A stretch of DNA of 44,649 nucleotides from Desulfovirgula sp. (GCA_020725525.1 DYEX01000053.1:1-44649), one strand, 5' to 3'. Shown: positions 16,980-27,439, counted from the first letter of the stretch. Notes: generated from the sequence alone by a model not told the origin. A program made the numbers and translations.

Positions 16980-18026
16980 GTGAGAATGGATGCCCGCAAG
17001 CAGGATATCCTTCTGGCCATTATCACCGATTACATTGCCACCGCTGAACCGGTGGGTTCCCGCACTATAGCCCGGAAATACCGGTTGGGCATCAGTCCGG
17101 CCACCATCCGTAATGAGATGGCCGATCTGGAGGAAATGGGTTATATTGAACAACCCCACACCTCCGCCGGACGCATCCCTTCCGAGCTGGGATACCGTTA
17201 TTACGTGGATTATTTGATGAAACGACAGGAATTAACCCCCGAGGAAGAGGAGTTGATCCACAAAAGCTATCATCAAAAAGTGCGGGATGTGGGAGAAGTA
17301 ATTCAACGTACGGGCCAACTGTTGTCCCAGTTAACCCAGTATGCCGCTATGGTGCTGCCGCCCAAAATGGGAGCCAGTAGTTTTAAGTACATTCGCCTGG
17401 TGCAGTTAGGGCCGGAGCAGGCCATGCTCGTGGCCATCATGGATAGCGGCACCGTTCACCACCGGATCATCGATATACCCAGTGGCATAACTTCCGAAGA
17501 CCTGGAAACTATTTCCGCAGTGCTTAATGCCAAACTCCAGGGCCGCACCATGGACAGCATTAAGCTCACCCTGGTAAAAGAAATATATTTTGAACTGGCC
17601 AAGCATAAACACATTATTGAACTGGCCATGGAACTTTTGCAGGATAGCCTGACCAGGCAGCCGGTGGATAGAATCTATCTTGGCGGGATACTTAATATAT
17701 TAAATCAGCCGGAATTCCATAATGTGGAGAAGGTTAAAACCTTGCTCAGCCTGCTGGAACAGGAAAGCCTTCTGTGCAATTTATTAGCTGATAATGTGGG
17801 CCGGGAAGGCGTTACTGTGCGCATTGGCCGGGAGATCCGCTGCCGGCAGATGAGCAACTGCAGTATGGTTGTGGCCACCTACCGGTTGAAGGGCAGGCCC
17901 GTTGGGTCCATTGGCGTTCTGGGTCCCACCCGAATGGATTACGCCAAGGTGGTCACCGTGGTGGAATGTTTGACTAAAAACCTTTCCCGTGCTCTGGAGA
18001 CACTCCTGGGTAGCGGGGATAAATAA
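16980..18026 (+). CDS. hrcA: heat-inducible transcription repressor HrcA
   Basis: HrcA binds CIRCE and represses chaperone genes until heat releases it. The 348-residue protein has the N-terminal winged helix with [12 protein letters not shown] and [17 protein letters not shown], then [16 protein letters not shown], all family signatures. The C-terminal GAF-like domain ends with [15 protein letters not shown]. Three in-frame starts are close together (GTG 16971, GTG 16980, ATG 16986); GTG 16980 has the best spacing from GGGGGTG. It is the first gene of the chaperone operon. Confidence 0.97.
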   Translation: MRMDARKQDILLAIITDYIATAEPVGSRTIARKYRLGISPATIRNEMADLEEMGYIEQPHTSAGRIPSELGYRYYVDYLMKRQELTPEEEELIHKSYHQKVRDVGEVIQRTGQLLSQLTQYAAMVLPPKMGASSFKYIRLVQLGPEQAMLVAIMDSGTVHHRIIDIPSGITSEDLETISAVLNAKLQGRTMDSIKLTLVKEIYFELAKHKHIIELAMELLQDSLTRQPVDRIYLGGILNILNQPEFHNVEKVKTLLSLLEQESLLCNLLADNVGREGVTVRIGREIRCRQMSNCSMVVATYRLKGRPVGSIGVLGPTRMDYAKVVTVVECLTKNLSRALETLLGSGDK

Positions 18027-18039
18027 GGGGGAGCACGTT

Positions 18040-19608
18040 TTGAGTCTCAAGCAGCAGGCCAGTACGGGCACGGAAGTGGATGAGCGGCTGGCTGCCCTGG
18101 TAACCAATGCCAACGCCATTCGGGCCATTGCTTCGGCAGTAGAAGGGACCCTGGGGCCAAAGGGCCTGGATACCATGCTGGTGGATAAATTTGGGGAAGT
18201 GGTTATCACCAACGACGGGGTAACCATCCTCACCATGATGGAGGCCAACCATCCGGCCGCCCGGATGTTAATAAATATCGCCAGGGCCCAGCAGGAGGAA
18301 ATTGGTGACGGGACCACCACGGCTACCGTAATGGCCGGTGCCATGGTTGGTACCGGAGTAGAGCAGGTGGCCCGGGGAGTGCCGGTAGCACGGGTTATTG
18401 AGGGCATCCGGGCGGGAGTAAAGCGGGGCCTGGAGGTTATGATGCAAAAGGCCCGGCCGGTGGCAGATCTGGACGATTCCTTGATCTATCAGGTTGCCCT
18501 GGTGGCCGGCCGGGGACACGAAGATATTGCTACCCTGGTGGTTCAGGCGGCCAGGCTAATTGGCCGGGATAAGTTGCTGGACCGGGCCTTTCGCTTTTCC
18601 GATACGGTTATGGCTGAAGAAGGGGCCGATAACCAGGTTTTTATGGGCGTGATTGTGAACAAGGAGCCCATGAACCGCCAGATGCCCCGGGAACTGTTGG
18701 ATGTTGGGGTACTGGTCATTGATGATGCTCTCGAACCGGAGGAAATTGAGGAGGAGGCTCTGGCCACCGAAGCCGGCTTTGCCCGTTACATGGAGTTGCA
18801 GAACCAGTTCCGGGAAAACATACAGAAAATTATTGACCTGCAGGTGGGGCTGGTGCTGGCCGACCGGGGCGTCCATGACGTTGCTGAAGAAATGCTCACC
18901 GATGCCGGCATCATGGTCGTTCAGAGGGTGGCCAACAAGGAGCTGCGCCGGGTGGCCGAACACACCGGGGCGCGCATGATCAAGCGCACCGGGTTGAAGA
19001 AGGATTTAGAACAGATCCGGCAGTGCCTCGGTCGATGCCGCCGGGTTTTTCATGATGAAAAGCTGGAGCAGGTCTGGATTCTGGAAGGTAGCGGTAAACC
19101 CATGGCCACAGTGCTGGTGGGTGCCGCTACTGCTGAGGTAGTAGGGGAAAGGGAGCGCATTGCCAAAGATGCGGCTTCGGCGGTACAGGCGGCCGTAAGG
19201 GGTGGAGTTGTTCCCGGCGGGGGAGCCTTAGAACTGGCCGTAGCCCGGGAAGTGGAGAAAGTCCGGGCTTCCATGCGCGGCATGACCGCCTACGGGGTGG
19301 ATTGCGTGGTGGAAGCTTTAAAACGCCCCCTGGCCCAGATTGTGGCCAACGCGGGGTTTAACCCCCTGGAAAAGATTGGCGATGTAATGGCCGCGCAGGT
19401 GGAGACAGGCAATGACGCCCTGGCCGTGGACTGCGATACCGGCCAGGTAGCGGATATGTATGAGCTGGGGGTAGTGGATCCCCTTCTGGTAAAGACTTAT
19501 GCTTTTAAAGCCGCCGGGGAGATTGCCGAAGCTATTTTACGGATTGATACCATCATTAAAAAGCGCGAAGATAAGGAGGCAAACCCGAAACAGGGACTCG
19601 ACCTATAA
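18040..19608 (+). CDS. group III (archaeal-like, thermosome-type) chaperonin
   Basis: A 522-residue chaperonin related to archaeal thermosome/CCT rather than to GroEL. Motifs are [13 protein letters not shown] at about 38-50, [11 protein letters not shown] at 58-68, the ATP motif GDGTTTATV at 89-97, [11 protein letters not shown] and [14 protein letters not shown]. The apical region contains the helical protrusion that acts as a built-in lid, so no GroES is needed. Such group III chaperonins are known from a few Firmicutes, e.g. Carboxydothermus, encoded in the dnaK operon. Here it lies between hrcA and grpE with 13- and 17-bp gaps under the CIRCE-controlled promoter. The TTG start at 18040 follows GGGGGAG by six bases. 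Clients are unknown. Confidence 0.94.
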   Translation: MSLKQQASTGTEVDERLAALVTNANAIRAIASAVEGTLGPKGLDTMLVDKFGEVVITNDGVTILTMMEANHPAARMLINIARAQQEEIGDGTTTATVMAGAMVGTGVEQVARGVPVARVIEGIRAGVKRGLEVMMQKARPVADLDDSLIYQVALVAGRGHEDIATLVVQAARLIGRDKLLDRAFRFSDTVMAEEGADNQVFMGVIVNKEPMNRQMPRELLDVGVLVIDDALEPEEIEEEALATEAGFARYMELQNQFRENIQKIIDLQVGLVLADRGVHDVAEEMLTDAGIMVVQRVANKELRRVAEHTGARMIKRTGLKKDLEQIRQCLGRCRRVFHDEKLEQVWILEGSGKPMATVLVGAATAEVVGERERIAKDAASAVQAAVRGGVVPGGGALELAVAREVEKVRASMRGMTAYGVDCVVEALKRPLAQIVANAGFNPLEKIGDVMAAQVETGNDALAVDCDTGQVADMYELGVVDPLLVKTYAFKAAGEIAEAILRIDTIIKKREDKEANPKQGLDL

Positions 19609-19625
19609 ATGGTGAGGTGACGGGG

Positions 19626-20399
19626 ATGGAAGAACAAAAAGTCCCTCAAAATATAGAGGCTGAAAAAGCGGAAAATACCACTACTGCGCAGGAAGTGCCG
19701 GTAGAAAAGGCGGAAATGGCAGAGAAATCCGGGGATGAAGCTGAGAATGCCCTGGCCGCCCGGGAAGGTTTGCCGGCGGACGGGCAGGAGCCGGGAGGCG
19801 AGCCCCGGCCAGAAGGGACCCGGCAGCCGCAGGTGGATGTGGCCGAACTGGAGCGCCGTCTGGCCGAACAGACGGCCCTGGCCCAGGATTATTTCCAGCG
19901 CCTGGCAAGGGTGCAGGCGGATTTTGAAAACTACCGCCGCCGCATCAACCGGGAGCGGGAGGAGTGGTTTAAATATGCTTCGCAACCCCTGGTAGCGGAA
20001 CTGTTATCCGTGCTGGATAACTTTGAGCGGGCACTGGCGGCCCGGGACCAGGACCCCGCCCAGGTGGTGGCCGGAGTGGAGATGATCTACCGCCAGCTGA
20101 AGGAAATACTCGCCAAAGAGGGGCTGGCTCCCGTCCCGGCGGTAAACGAACCCTTTGATCCGGCCAAACACGAGGCAATCATACAGGAAGAAACCGATGC
20201 TTACCCGGACAATACCGTGATTGAGGAACTGCGCCGGGGCTACTATTTTAAAGACCGGCTGCTGCGGCCGGCCATGGTCAAGGTGGCCCGGGCGATATCC
20301 GCGCCAGGGCAGCAAAAGGAAAAGCAGGAAAACAACCGGACTGAACAGGAGCAGGAAAAACAAAATCCAGAAAACAGCCAGACCAGCAGTGTCTGCTAA
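19626..20399 (+). CDS. grpE: nucleotide exchange factor GrpE
   Basis: GrpE releases ADP from DnaK. The 257-residue chain is longer than usual because of an acidic, low-complexity N-terminal region of about 75 residues and a Glu/Gln/Asn-rich tail after residue 235. The core shows the long helix with YFQRLARVQADFENYRRR and the C-terminal signature LRRGYYFKDRLLRPAMVKVA. The ATG at 19626 has GAGGTGA five bases upstream; an in-frame GTG at 19617 is less likely. It lies between the chaperonin gene and dnaK. Confidence 0.96.
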   Translation: MEEQKVPQNIEAEKAENTTTAQEVPVEKAEMAEKSGDEAENALAAREGLPADGQEPGGEPRPEGTRQPQVDVAELERRLAEQTALAQDYFQRLARVQADFENYRRRINREREEWFKYASQPLVAELLSVLDNFERALAARDQDPAQVVAGVEMIYRQLKEILAKEGLAPVPAVNEPFDPAKHEAIIQEETDAYPDNTVIEELRRGYYFKDRLLRPAMVKVARAISAPGQQKEKQENNRTEQEQEKQNPENSQTSSVC

Positions 20400-20413
20400 G
20401 GAGGGACTGATAG

Positions 20414-22231
20414 ATGGGCAAGGTTATCGGGATTGACCTTGGTACTACCAACTCCTGCATGGCCGTCATGGAAGGCGGCGAGGTAATAGTTATTCCCAAC
20501 GCCGAGGGGGAACGGATTACTCCTTCTGTGGTTGCTTTCTCCAGGACTGGAGAGCGTATGGTGGGACAGCTGGCCAAGCGCCAGGCCATAAGTAACCCGG
20601 AAAGGACCATCAGGTCCATTAAGCGGCACATGGGCACCAATTACAAGGTAAAAATTGACGATAAGGAATATACCCCCGAGGAAATCTCGGCCATGATTTT
20701 GCAAAAGCTCAAAGCCGACGCCGAGGCCTACCTGGGGGAAAAGGTGGAAAAGGCGGTTATTACCGTACCAGCTTACTTTACCGATTCCCAGCGGCAGGCC
20801 ACCAAGGACGCCGGTAGAATTGCCGGCCTTGAGGTATTGCGTATCATCAATGAGCCTACCGCTGCCGCCCTGGCCTACGGGTTGGATAAGGAAGAGGATC
20901 AGACCATCCTGGTGTTCGACCTGGGTGGGGGTACCTTTGATGTATCCATTCTCGAGTTGGGCGACGGCGTCTTTGAAGTGAAGGCCACCAGCGGTAATAA
21001 CCGCCTGGGCGGTGACGACTTCGACCAGCGGATCATGGACTGGCTGATCGAGCAGTTCAAGAAGGAGACGGGCATTGACCTGCGCAACGACCGCATGGCC
21101 ATGCAGCGGCTCAAGGAAGCGGCGGAAAAGGCTAAAATAGAATTGAGCAGTGTCACCACCACCAATATCAACCTGCCTTTTATTTCCGCCGATGCCAGCG
21201 GTCCCAAACACCTGGATGTAACCCTTACCCGGGCCAAGTTTGAAGAACTAACTGCCGACCTGGTGGAGGCGACTATGGGTCCCACCCGGCAGGCACTGGC
21301 CGATGCCGGTTTGGAGCCCAAGGACATCCACAAAGTGATCCTGGTGGGTGGTTCCACCCGCATCCCGGCAGTACAGGAAGCCATACGCAAATTCCTGGGT
21401 AAGGAACCCTATAAGGGGATCAACCCGGACGAGTGCGTGGCCATTGGGGCAGCTATTCAGGCCGCCGTCCTGGCCGGTGAGGTTAAAGACGTGCTGCTTT
21501 TGGACGTAACACCCCTTTCCCTGGGCATCGAAACCCTGGGCGGCGTCTTTACCAAGCTCATTGAGCGCAATACGACCATTCCCACTTCCAAGAGCCAGAT
21601 CTTTACCACTGCCGCCGACGGTCAGACCACGGTGGAGATCCATGTGCTTCAGGGGGAGCGTCCGATGGCGGCCGACAATAAGACCCTGGGTCGTTTCACC
21701 CTTACCGGTATTCCCCCGGCACCGCGGGGAGTGCCCCAGATTGAAGTTAAATTTGACATTGACGTGAACGGTATTGTCCACGTCTCCGCCAAGGATCTGG
21801 CCACCGGCAAGGCCCAGAGCATTACCATCAGCGGCACTTCCCGATTATCAGAAGAAGAAATTCAGCGCATGGTTAAGGAAGCGGAAAGACATGCTGAGGA
21901 AGACCGCAAGCGTAAAGAAGAAGCAGAACTGCGTAACCAGGCGGACAGCATGATTTACCAGGCGGAAAAAACCATTAAGGACCTGGGAGACAAGGCCGAC
22001 AAGGCCAAGGTGGAAGAAGTGAAGAAAGCTGTGGAGAGGCTGAAAGAAGCCCTGGGCGGCAAGGACATGCAGCTCATCAAATCCCGCATCGATGAGCTGA
22101 CCAGGCCCCTTTATGAATTGTCTGCCCTGCTTTACCAGCAGCAAGCCCAGGCCGGTAGTGGTGGTGGCACCGGTACTCAGGGCGAAAAAGTGGTCGATGC
22201 CGACTACGAGGTCAAAGACGATCAGAAGTAA
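20414..22231 (+). CDS. dnaK: Hsp70 chaperone DnaK
   Basis: A 605-residue ATP-dependent folding chaperone. The ATPase domain begins [19 protein letters not shown] and carries [12 protein letters not shown]-like ([15 protein letters not shown]) and [11 protein letters not shown] motifs; the linker reads [19 protein letters not shown]. The substrate-binding domain and helical lid end in [15 protein letters not shown], the usual Firmicute tail. A GGAGGG site precedes the ATG by a few bases, 14 bp after grpE. It is transcribed from the CIRCE promoter. Confidence 0.99.
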   Translation: MGKVIGIDLGTTNSCMAVMEGGEVIVIPNAEGERITPSVVAFSRTGERMVGQLAKRQAISNPERTIRSIKRHMGTNYKVKIDDKEYTPEEISAMILQKLKADAEAYLGEKVEKAVITVPAYFTDSQRQATKDAGRIAGLEVLRIINEPTAAALAYGLDKEEDQTILVFDLGGGTFDVSILELGDGVFEVKATSGNNRLGGDDFDQRIMDWLIEQFKKETGIDLRNDRMAMQRLKEAAEKAKIELSSVTTTNINLPFISADASGPKHLDVTLTRAKFEELTADLVEATMGPTRQALADAGLEPKDIHKVILVGGSTRIPAVQEAIRKFLGKEPYKGINPDECVAIGAAIQAAVLAGEVKDVLLLDVTPLSLGIETLGGVFTKLIERNTTIPTSKSQIFTTAADGQTTVEIHVLQGERPMAADNKTLGRFTLTGIPPAPRGVPQIEVKFDIDVNGIVHVSAKDLATGKAQSITISGTSRLSEEEIQRMVKEAERHAEEDRKRKEEAELRNQADSMIYQAEKTIKDLGDKADKAKVEEVKKAVERLKEALGGKDMQLIKSRIDELTRPLYELSALLYQQQAQAGSGGGTGTQGEKVVDADYEVKDDQK

Positions 22232-22261
22232 TTGGCAGCAGCCGGAGCAATATTGTATAAT
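22232..22261 (+). promoter_or_regulatory. internal promoter for dnaJ
   Basis: Directly after dnaK, TTGGCA (22232-22237) and a perfect TATAAT (22256-22261) are 18 bases apart. The transcript would have a leader of about 225 bases before dnaJ. No CIRCE is present here. Confidence 0.7.
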
Positions 22262-22308
22262 GCTAGAGGGTGTTATTTAACATCGCAATTTGTAGTTTGT
22301 AATGAATT

Positions 22309-22343
22309 CTGGCCGGTGGTTTCTTAAAACGACTGCCGGCCAG
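22309..22343 (+). other. hairpin in the long dnaJ leader
   Basis: CTGGCCGG and CCGGCCAG form a perfect eight-pair stem around a 19-base loop. A second possible hairpin, TCGTCC with GGACGA, lies near 22404-22426. No T run follows the first, so it is not a clear terminator. These could shape dnaJ expression, but no known riboswitch family is recognised. Confidence 0.5.
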
Positions 22344-22492
22344 GTTTGCATTGGAGAACTGTCGTAAGCCAGGATGGTGCTGAGGGCGGCGGTTGGCCCG
22401 GATCGTCCTTCGCGACGAGGGACGACCGTCGCCGGAGGAGTTACCGAAAGGCGTTTAGCAGATCAAGGTCTAAATCGGGTGGTGGTAACGCC

Positions 22493-23629
22493 ATGGCAAA
22501 GCGTGACTACTACGAAGTCCTGGGGGTGTCCCGGGACGCCACGCAGGAAGAAATTAAAAAAGCCTACCGCAAGCTGGCCCGGCAGTACCACCCCGACGCC
22601 AATCCCAACGATAAGGATGCGGAGGCCAAATTCAAGGAAATAACTGAGGCCTATGAGGTGTTGAGCGATCCGGAGAAAAGGGCTCAGTATGACCGCTTTG
22701 GTCATGCCGCCACCGGTGCACAGGGCTTTGGCGGGTTTGAGGGGTTTGGCGGTTTTGGCGGTTTCGGTACGGATTTTGGTGGGCTGGGGGATATTTTTGA
22801 CATGTTTTTTGGCGGAACCAGCCGGCACAGGCGGGGTCCTGAGAAGGGCGAGGATATCCGGGTGGACCTGGAGCTGTCCTTCAAAGAAGCTGCCTTTGGT
22901 CTGGAGAAGGATATCCGGGTACCCAGGATGGAACCCTGCAGCACCTGCAACGGTACCGGGGCCGCCCCCGGCACCCGTCCCGTAACCTGTCCCGTGTGCG
23001 GCGGTTCCGGGCAGATTCAGTTTGCCCAGAGCACGCCCTTCGGTCGCATGTTCCAGACCCGTACCTGTGACCGCTGCCGCGGTGCAGGCCGCATTATCGA
23101 AAAACCCTGCGCCAATTGTCACGGCAGCGGGCAGGTTCGCCGTACCCGTACCATCCATATCAAGATTCCCGCCGGTGTGGACGACGGAACCAGGTTGCGG
23201 GTTGCCGGTGAGGGAGAGGCCGGTTTGAGGGGCGGACCGCCGGGAGATCTGTATGTCTATATTCACGTCCGGCCCCACAAAATCTTTAAACGAGAGGGCA
23301 ATGATGTAATCATGGAACTGCCCATTTCCTTTGCCCAGGCTGCCCTGGGAGACGAGGTTGAAGTGCCCACCCTCGAAGGGAAGGCCACCATACGTATTCC
23401 CGAGGGCACCCAGCATGGCACCATCTTCCGCCTGCGGGGCAAGGGTATTCCCGACCTGAGAGGGTATGGACGGGGTGACCAGCTGGTACAGGTGAAGGTG
23501 GTCACTCCCACCAGGCTAACCGAGGAACAGAAAAAGCTCTTACGCCAGTTTGCCCGGTTGAGCGGGGAAAACCCGGCCGGCGTGGAAAAGGGTTTTTTTG
23601 ATAAAGTAAGGGACGCTTTTATGGGTTAA
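22493..23629 (+). CDS. dnaJ: Hsp40 co-chaperone DnaJ
   Basis: DnaJ delivers clients to DnaK and stimulates its ATPase. The 378-residue protein begins [16 protein letters not shown], with the HPD triad in RQYHPDANP, a Gly/Phe-rich linker after about residue 70, and four zinc-binding repeats ([32 protein letters not shown]). The C-terminal client domains follow. The ATG at 22493 matches the family start and has GGTGGTGG upstream; the longer frame before it is leader sequence. It is separated from dnaK by 260 bp with its own promoter. Confidence 0.98.
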   Translation: MAKRDYYEVLGVSRDATQEEIKKAYRKLARQYHPDANPNDKDAEAKFKEITEAYEVLSDPEKRAQYDRFGHAATGAQGFGGFEGFGGFGGFGTDFGGLGDIFDMFFGGTSRHRRGPEKGEDIRVDLELSFKEAAFGLEKDIRVPRMEPCSTCNGTGAAPGTRPVTCPVCGGSGQIQFAQSTPFGRMFQTRTCDRCRGAGRIIEKPCANCHGSGQVRRTRTIHIKIPAGVDDGTRLRVAGEGEAGLRGGPPGDLYVYIHVRPHKIFKREGNDVIMELPISFAQAALGDEVEVPTLEGKATIRIPEGTQHGTIFRLRGKGIPDLRGYGRGDQLVQVKVVTPTRLTEEQKKLLRQFARLSGENPAGVEKGFFDKVRDAFMG

Positions 23630-23645
23630 TGGGAGGCCGGTTAAT

Positions 23646-24572
23646 TTGCAGTGGTTGGAAATTGCCGTCACTACGCCTGACGAGTGGGTTGAGGCGGTAA
23701 GCAATATGTTTATTGAGCTGGGTACCGGCGGGGTGGCCATTGAGGACCCCGCCCTCTTTTCTTTATATTTACAGGGACCACAGGATGAGGTGGCCCTGAA
23801 CCCCCAATCTTTGCCGCGCGAGCCGGTGGTGAAGGCTTACCTGCCCGTGGATGAAAACCTGGACGCCCGTTTGGCCGCCCTGCAAGAAAGGCTGTCTGCC
23901 GTGGCCCCTGAAGTTTCCTTTGCCCTGAAAACCAAAAAGATCAGGGAAGAGGACTGGGCCGAAGCCTGGAAGGCTTACTACAAACCCGTTTGTGCGGGCA
24001 GGAAGCTGGTGGTGAAACCCACCTGGGAGGAATACCGGGCCCTTCCGGGCCAGGTAGTTATTGAAATGGACCCTGGGATGGCCTTTGGCTGCGGCACCCA
24101 CCCCAGCACCCGCCTTTGTCTTTCCCTGCTGGAGGATGTCCTGGCCGGCGGTGAAGTGGTGGTGGATGTGGGCACCGGTTCGGGTATCCTGGCCATTGCT
24201 GCCGCCCTTTTGGGTGCCCGCCGGGTGGTGGCCGTGGACAACGACCCGGTGGCCGTGGCAACCGCCCGGCAAAATGTCGAGAAAAACCGGGTGCAGGGTG
24301 TGGTGGAGGTGGTGTGCGGCGATTTGTTAACCGGTGTTGATAGCCTGGTGGATGTGGTGGTGGCCAATATCGTGGCCGATGTGATTATCCGCCTGGCACC
24401 GGAAGCGGTGAAGGTTCTCAAGCCCGACGGCCTGTTCATTGCGTCTGGTATCATCAAGGGGAGGGAGCAGGATGTGGTTGACGCCCTGCATTCTCACAAT
24501 TTTGAGATTATAGAAAGACGCCGCAGTGATGAGTGGAATGCCCTGCTGGCCCGCGGGGGGTGCCGGCCATAG
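23646..24572 (+). CDS. prmA: ribosomal protein L11 methyltransferase
   Basis: PrmA trimethylates ribosomal protein L11. The 308-residue protein has the N-terminal substrate-recognition domain, the motif EMDPGMAFGCGTHPSTRLCL, SAM motif I VVDVGTGSGILAIAA and the post-motif VVANIVADVI. The start is a TTG at 23646 with GGGAGGCC upstream and a protein beginning QWLEIAV. The dnaJ-prmA-rsmE order is standard in Firmicutes. It overlaps rsmE by about 13 bp. Confidence 0.96.
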   Translation: MQWLEIAVTTPDEWVEAVSNMFIELGTGGVAIEDPALFSLYLQGPQDEVALNPQSLPREPVVKAYLPVDENLDARLAALQERLSAVAPEVSFALKTKKIREEDWAEAWKAYYKPVCAGRKLVVKPTWEEYRALPGQVVIEMDPGMAFGCGTHPSTRLCLSLLEDVLAGGEVVVDVGTGSGILAIAAALLGARRVVAVDNDPVAVATARQNVEKNRVQGVVEVVCGDLLTGVDSLVDVVVANIVADVIIRLAPEAVKVLKPDGLFIASGIIKGREQDVVDALHSHNFEIIERRRSDEWNALLARGGCRP

Positions 24573-25348
24573 GCTATTTCTTTGTTTCCCCGGAGCAAAT
24601 TACCGGAGAGCGGGTGATCATTACCGGGCCTGATGTTATTCATATTTCCCGGGTGCTGCGCTATGGTCCCGGTGCTATCATTACGGTTATGGATGGGCAG
24701 GGTAAGGGATACCGGGTGAGGTTGACCAGCACCACCGGAAACACGGTGGAGGGAGTGATCCTGGAGCAGTTTATCCCCGGGGGAGAAGCACCCCTGAAGC
24801 TGACCCTGGTACAGGGTCTTTCCAAAGGGGACAAAATGGACATAATTATACAAAAAGGCACCGAGCTCGGCGTATCCTGTGTGGTTCCTTTAGCCTGCCG
24901 CCGTTCCGTGGTGCGGCTTACCCCGGCCAGGGCCCGGGAACGCCAGCAGCGCTGGCAGCGGATAGCCCTGGAAGCGGCCAAGCAGTCCTGCCGGGCAATA
25001 GTGCCCCGGGTCACCGAGGTTATGGACCTGCCGGCAGTGCTTGACCTCATATCCCCGGGTGCCCTGGCCCTGATGCCCTGGGAGGAAGAACGGGAGCTTT
25101 CCCTGAAAGCGGCTCTCAGAGGGCGGTCCTGCGGGGAAGTATTTGTCTTCATCGGTCCCGAAGGGGGGTTTGAAGCCGGCGAAGTGGCCATGGCCAGGGA
25201 AAGGGGTGTGATTCCTGTTTCCCTGGGCCCACGGATCCTGCGCACGGAAACGGCGGGAATGGCTGCAGTGACCATGGTTCTTTATGAACTGGGGGACCTG
25301 GGCGGATATCCGGGAAAGCCGGTCGGTGAAAATAACCGTGGGGGGTGA
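24560..25348 (+). CDS. rsmE: 16S rRNA (uracil-1498-N3)-methyltransferase
   Basis: A SPOUT-family methyltransferase of about 262 residues. The N-terminal PUA-like domain includes HISRVLRYGPG. Motifs KGDKMDIIIQKGTELGV, VFIGPEGGFEAGEV and SLGPRILRTETAGMAA form the knotted SAM site. The GTG at 24560 is the nearest standard start. Relatives would begin at residue IGYFFVSPEQ, where the codon is ATA and overlaps the prmA stop (ATAG), so an unusual ATA start is possible. It is followed directly by mtaB. Confidence 0.94.
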   Translation: MPAIGYFFVSPEQITGERVIITGPDVIHISRVLRYGPGAIITVMDGQGKGYRVRLTSTTGNTVEGVILEQFIPGGEAPLKLTLVQGLSKGDKMDIIIQKGTELGVSCVVPLACRRSVVRLTPARARERQQRWQRIALEAAKQSCRAIVPRVTEVMDLPAVLDLISPGALALMPWEEERELSLKAALRGRSCGEVFVFIGPEGGFEAGEVAMARERGVIPVSLGPRILRTETAGMAAVTMVLYELGDLGGYPGKPVGENNRGG

Positions 25349-25354
25349 ATGGCC

Positions 25355-26665
25355 ATGCCCAGGACCGTAGCCCTGGCCACCCTGGGATGTAAGGTTAATC
25401 AATATGAGTCAGCCGCCCTGGCCACCATGTTTCGCCAGCGGGGATATAAGGTGGTGGATTTCAGCGAGCCGGCAGATATTTATGTAATTAACACCTGTAC
25501 AGTTACCCACCTGGGAGACCGCAAGTCCCGGCAGCTTATCCGGCGGGCCACGCGCAACAACCCCAATGCCCTGGTGGTGGTTACCGGTTGTTACGCCCAG
25601 ACGTCGCCAAAAGAGGTGCTATCCATTCCCGGCGTGGATCTGGTGGTGGGGACGAGGGACAAATCCCGCATTGTGGATCTGGTGGAGGAACTGGAAAGCC
25701 GTAAGGAAGGACCGCTGGCCGTGGTACGGGATGTTTTTACTGACCAGGATTACGAGGAACTGCCCGTACCGGCTCTGCCTTCCCGGGTGCGGGCTTTTTT
25801 AAAAATACAGGAAGGATGCAATAATTACTGTGCTTATTGCATCATTCCCTTTGCCCGCGGTCCTTTGCGCAGCCGGGATCCGGAAAATGTCCTGGCCGAA
25901 GCCAGGCGGCTGGTTGCCGGGGGCTTTAAGGAACTGGTGCTCACGGGTATTCATACCGGTGCCTACGGCCAGGACCGGCCCGGCGACCTGGATCTGGCCG
26001 GCCTGGTGGAGCGCCTGGCGGAAATGCCGGGGTTGTTGCGGCTGCGCCTGAGTTCTGTGGAACCCATGGACATAACAGATAAACTGGTGGAGATAATGGC
26101 TGCCAGGCCCAATGTCTGCCGCCACCTGCATATCCCCCTGCAAAGCGGCGATGATACGGTCCTGGCCCGCATGCGCCGTCACTATACCACGGCGTGGTTT
26201 CGTGAGCTGGTCCAAAGAGTGAGGGAACGCGTGCCCGGCATAGCCATTACCACCGACATTATTGTCGGTTTTCCCGGGGAAACCGACGGCCAGTTTGAAA
26301 ATACGTTTAATTTTGTGCGCGAGATGGCTTTTGCCCGGCTGCATGTTTTCAAGTATTCCCCCCGGCAGGGTACGGCCGCGGCCTCCTTTCCCGACCAGAT
26401 TAGTGCGCCGGTAAAAGAATCGCGGAGCCGCCGGTTGATTGCTTTGGGAGATGAGCTGGCCCGCTCCTTTGCCGCCAAACATATTGGCCAGGAGGTCCAG
26501 GTGTTGGTGGAAGAACAATTACCGGAAAAAGAAGCCTTCTTTGCCGGCCTTACCGATAATTACCTGCGGGTAATTTTTCCGGCCCGGGAAAATCTTGTAG
26601 GTGAGCTGGTACCAGTGCAGGTGGAGGATCTGGAGGGGACGGATTTAAAAGGGATCATAATTTAA
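25355..26665 (+). CDS. mtaB: tRNA (t6A37) C2-methylthiotransferase MtaB
   Basis: A radical-SAM methylthiotransferase of 436 residues that makes ms2t6A at tRNA position 37. The N-terminal cluster cysteines are in LGCKVNQYES, NTCTVTHLGD and TGCYAQ; the radical-SAM cluster is CNNYCAYCIIP; a TRAM domain closes the chain. The ATG at 25355 has GGGGGGTG seven bases upstream; an ATG two codons earlier abuts that site. Co-transcribed with prmA and rsmE. Confidence 0.95.
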   Translation: MPRTVALATLGCKVNQYESAALATMFRQRGYKVVDFSEPADIYVINTCTVTHLGDRKSRQLIRRATRNNPNALVVVTGCYAQTSPKEVLSIPGVDLVVGTRDKSRIVDLVEELESRKEGPLAVVRDVFTDQDYEELPVPALPSRVRAFLKIQEGCNNYCAYCIIPFARGPLRSRDPENVLAEARRLVAGGFKELVLTGIHTGAYGQDRPGDLDLAGLVERLAEMPGLLRLRLSSVEPMDITDKLVEIMAARPNVCRHLHIPLQSGDDTVLARMRRHYTTAWFRELVQRVRERVPGIAITTDIIVGFPGETDGQFENTFNFVREMAFARLHVFKYSPRQGTAAASFPDQISAPVKESRSRRLIALGDELARSFAAKHIGQEVQVLVEEQLPEKEAFFAGLTDNYLRVIFPARENLVGELVPVQVEDLEGTDLKGIII

Positions 26666-26738
26666 GTTTACCGGCAGGATTTAATTCCTTCAATGTTGAA
26701 TAGAATACCGTTGTTACTATGAACGGGAGGGAGGTGGC

Positions 26739-27086
26739 ATGATGCAGGATTGTGTTTTCTGCAAGATCGTGAAAAAAGAGATCCCCGCCGAGATAATTTA
26801 TGAAGATGAATACGTGATGGCCTTTAAAGATATCCATCCGGCGGCTCCCGTCCACCTCTTGCTCATACCGAAAAAACATATTCCCACCTTCTTCGATCTC
26901 ACGGATGAAGACATTTCCATTATTGGTCGTGTTCAGCTGGCGGCAGCCCGGGTGGCTCAAAAGCTGAACCTGGAAGATAAGGGGTTCAGGTTGGTCAGCA
27001 ACTGCAAGGGAGATGCCGGCCAGTTGATTTTCCATATTCACTATCATTTGCTGGGAGGTCGCACACTGCAGTGGCCTCCGGGCTAG
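26739..27086 (+). CDS. HIT family protein (HinT-like nucleotide phosphoramidase)
   Basis: A 115-residue histidine-triad hydrolase. The zinc/nucleotide region CVFCKIVKKEIPAEIIYED is at the start and the catalytic triad appears as HIHYHLLGGR near the end. HinT enzymes cleave adenosine phosphoramidates. GGGAGGTGGC precedes the ATG. The neighbours mtaB and rpsU are usual in this lineage. Confidence 0.95.
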   Translation: MMQDCVFCKIVKKEIPAEIIYEDEYVMAFKDIHPAAPVHLLLIPKKHIPTFFDLTDEDISIIGRVQLAAARVAQKLNLEDKGFRLVSNCKGDAGQLIFHIHYHLLGGRTLQWPPG

Positions 27087-27116
27087 TTGACGCAACTATG
27101 GAAAGCAGGCTATAAT
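27087..27116 (+). promoter_or_regulatory. rpsU promoter
   Basis: TTGACG and a perfect TATAAT are 18 bases apart, starting just after the HIT gene. This predicts a leader of about 80 bases before rpsU. Confidence 0.8.
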
Positions 27117-27201
27117 AACAGGGTATTTTGCAATTTCGGGTTGGGGGTCTTTGCACTCATATGAACAGCCTTACAGCCTGGCGGAGGGAGGGAAAAGAGC
27201 A

Positions 27202-27378
27202 GTGCCAGAAGTACGTGTTGGTAAGAATGAGACACTGGATAGCGCCCTCCGTCGCTTCAAGCGTTCCTGTCAGAAAGCCGGTGTATTAGCCGAAGCCAGA
27301 CGTCATGAACATTACGAAAAACCCAGTGTGCGGCGCAAGAAGAAATCCGAAGCGGCCAGAAGGCGTAAGTACCGTTAA
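27202..27378 (+). CDS. rpsU: 30S ribosomal protein S21
   Basis: A 58-residue, highly basic protein. It reads [20 protein letters not shown], then [22 protein letters not shown], matching S21 throughout. The GTG at 27202 gives exactly the usual length and has GGAGGGAGGG upstream; an in-frame extension to 27151 is not needed. The gatB/yqeY-like gene that often follows rpsU is absent. Confidence 0.97.
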   Translation: MPEVRVGKNETLDSALRRFKRSCQKAGVLAEARRHEHYEKPSVRRKKKSEAARRRKYR

Positions 27379-27439
27379 TTGCCTGGCCGGGCCGGCGAAA
27401 ATGAAAATTCACCGCGCACGTGTGGCGTCAGCAGGAGAA

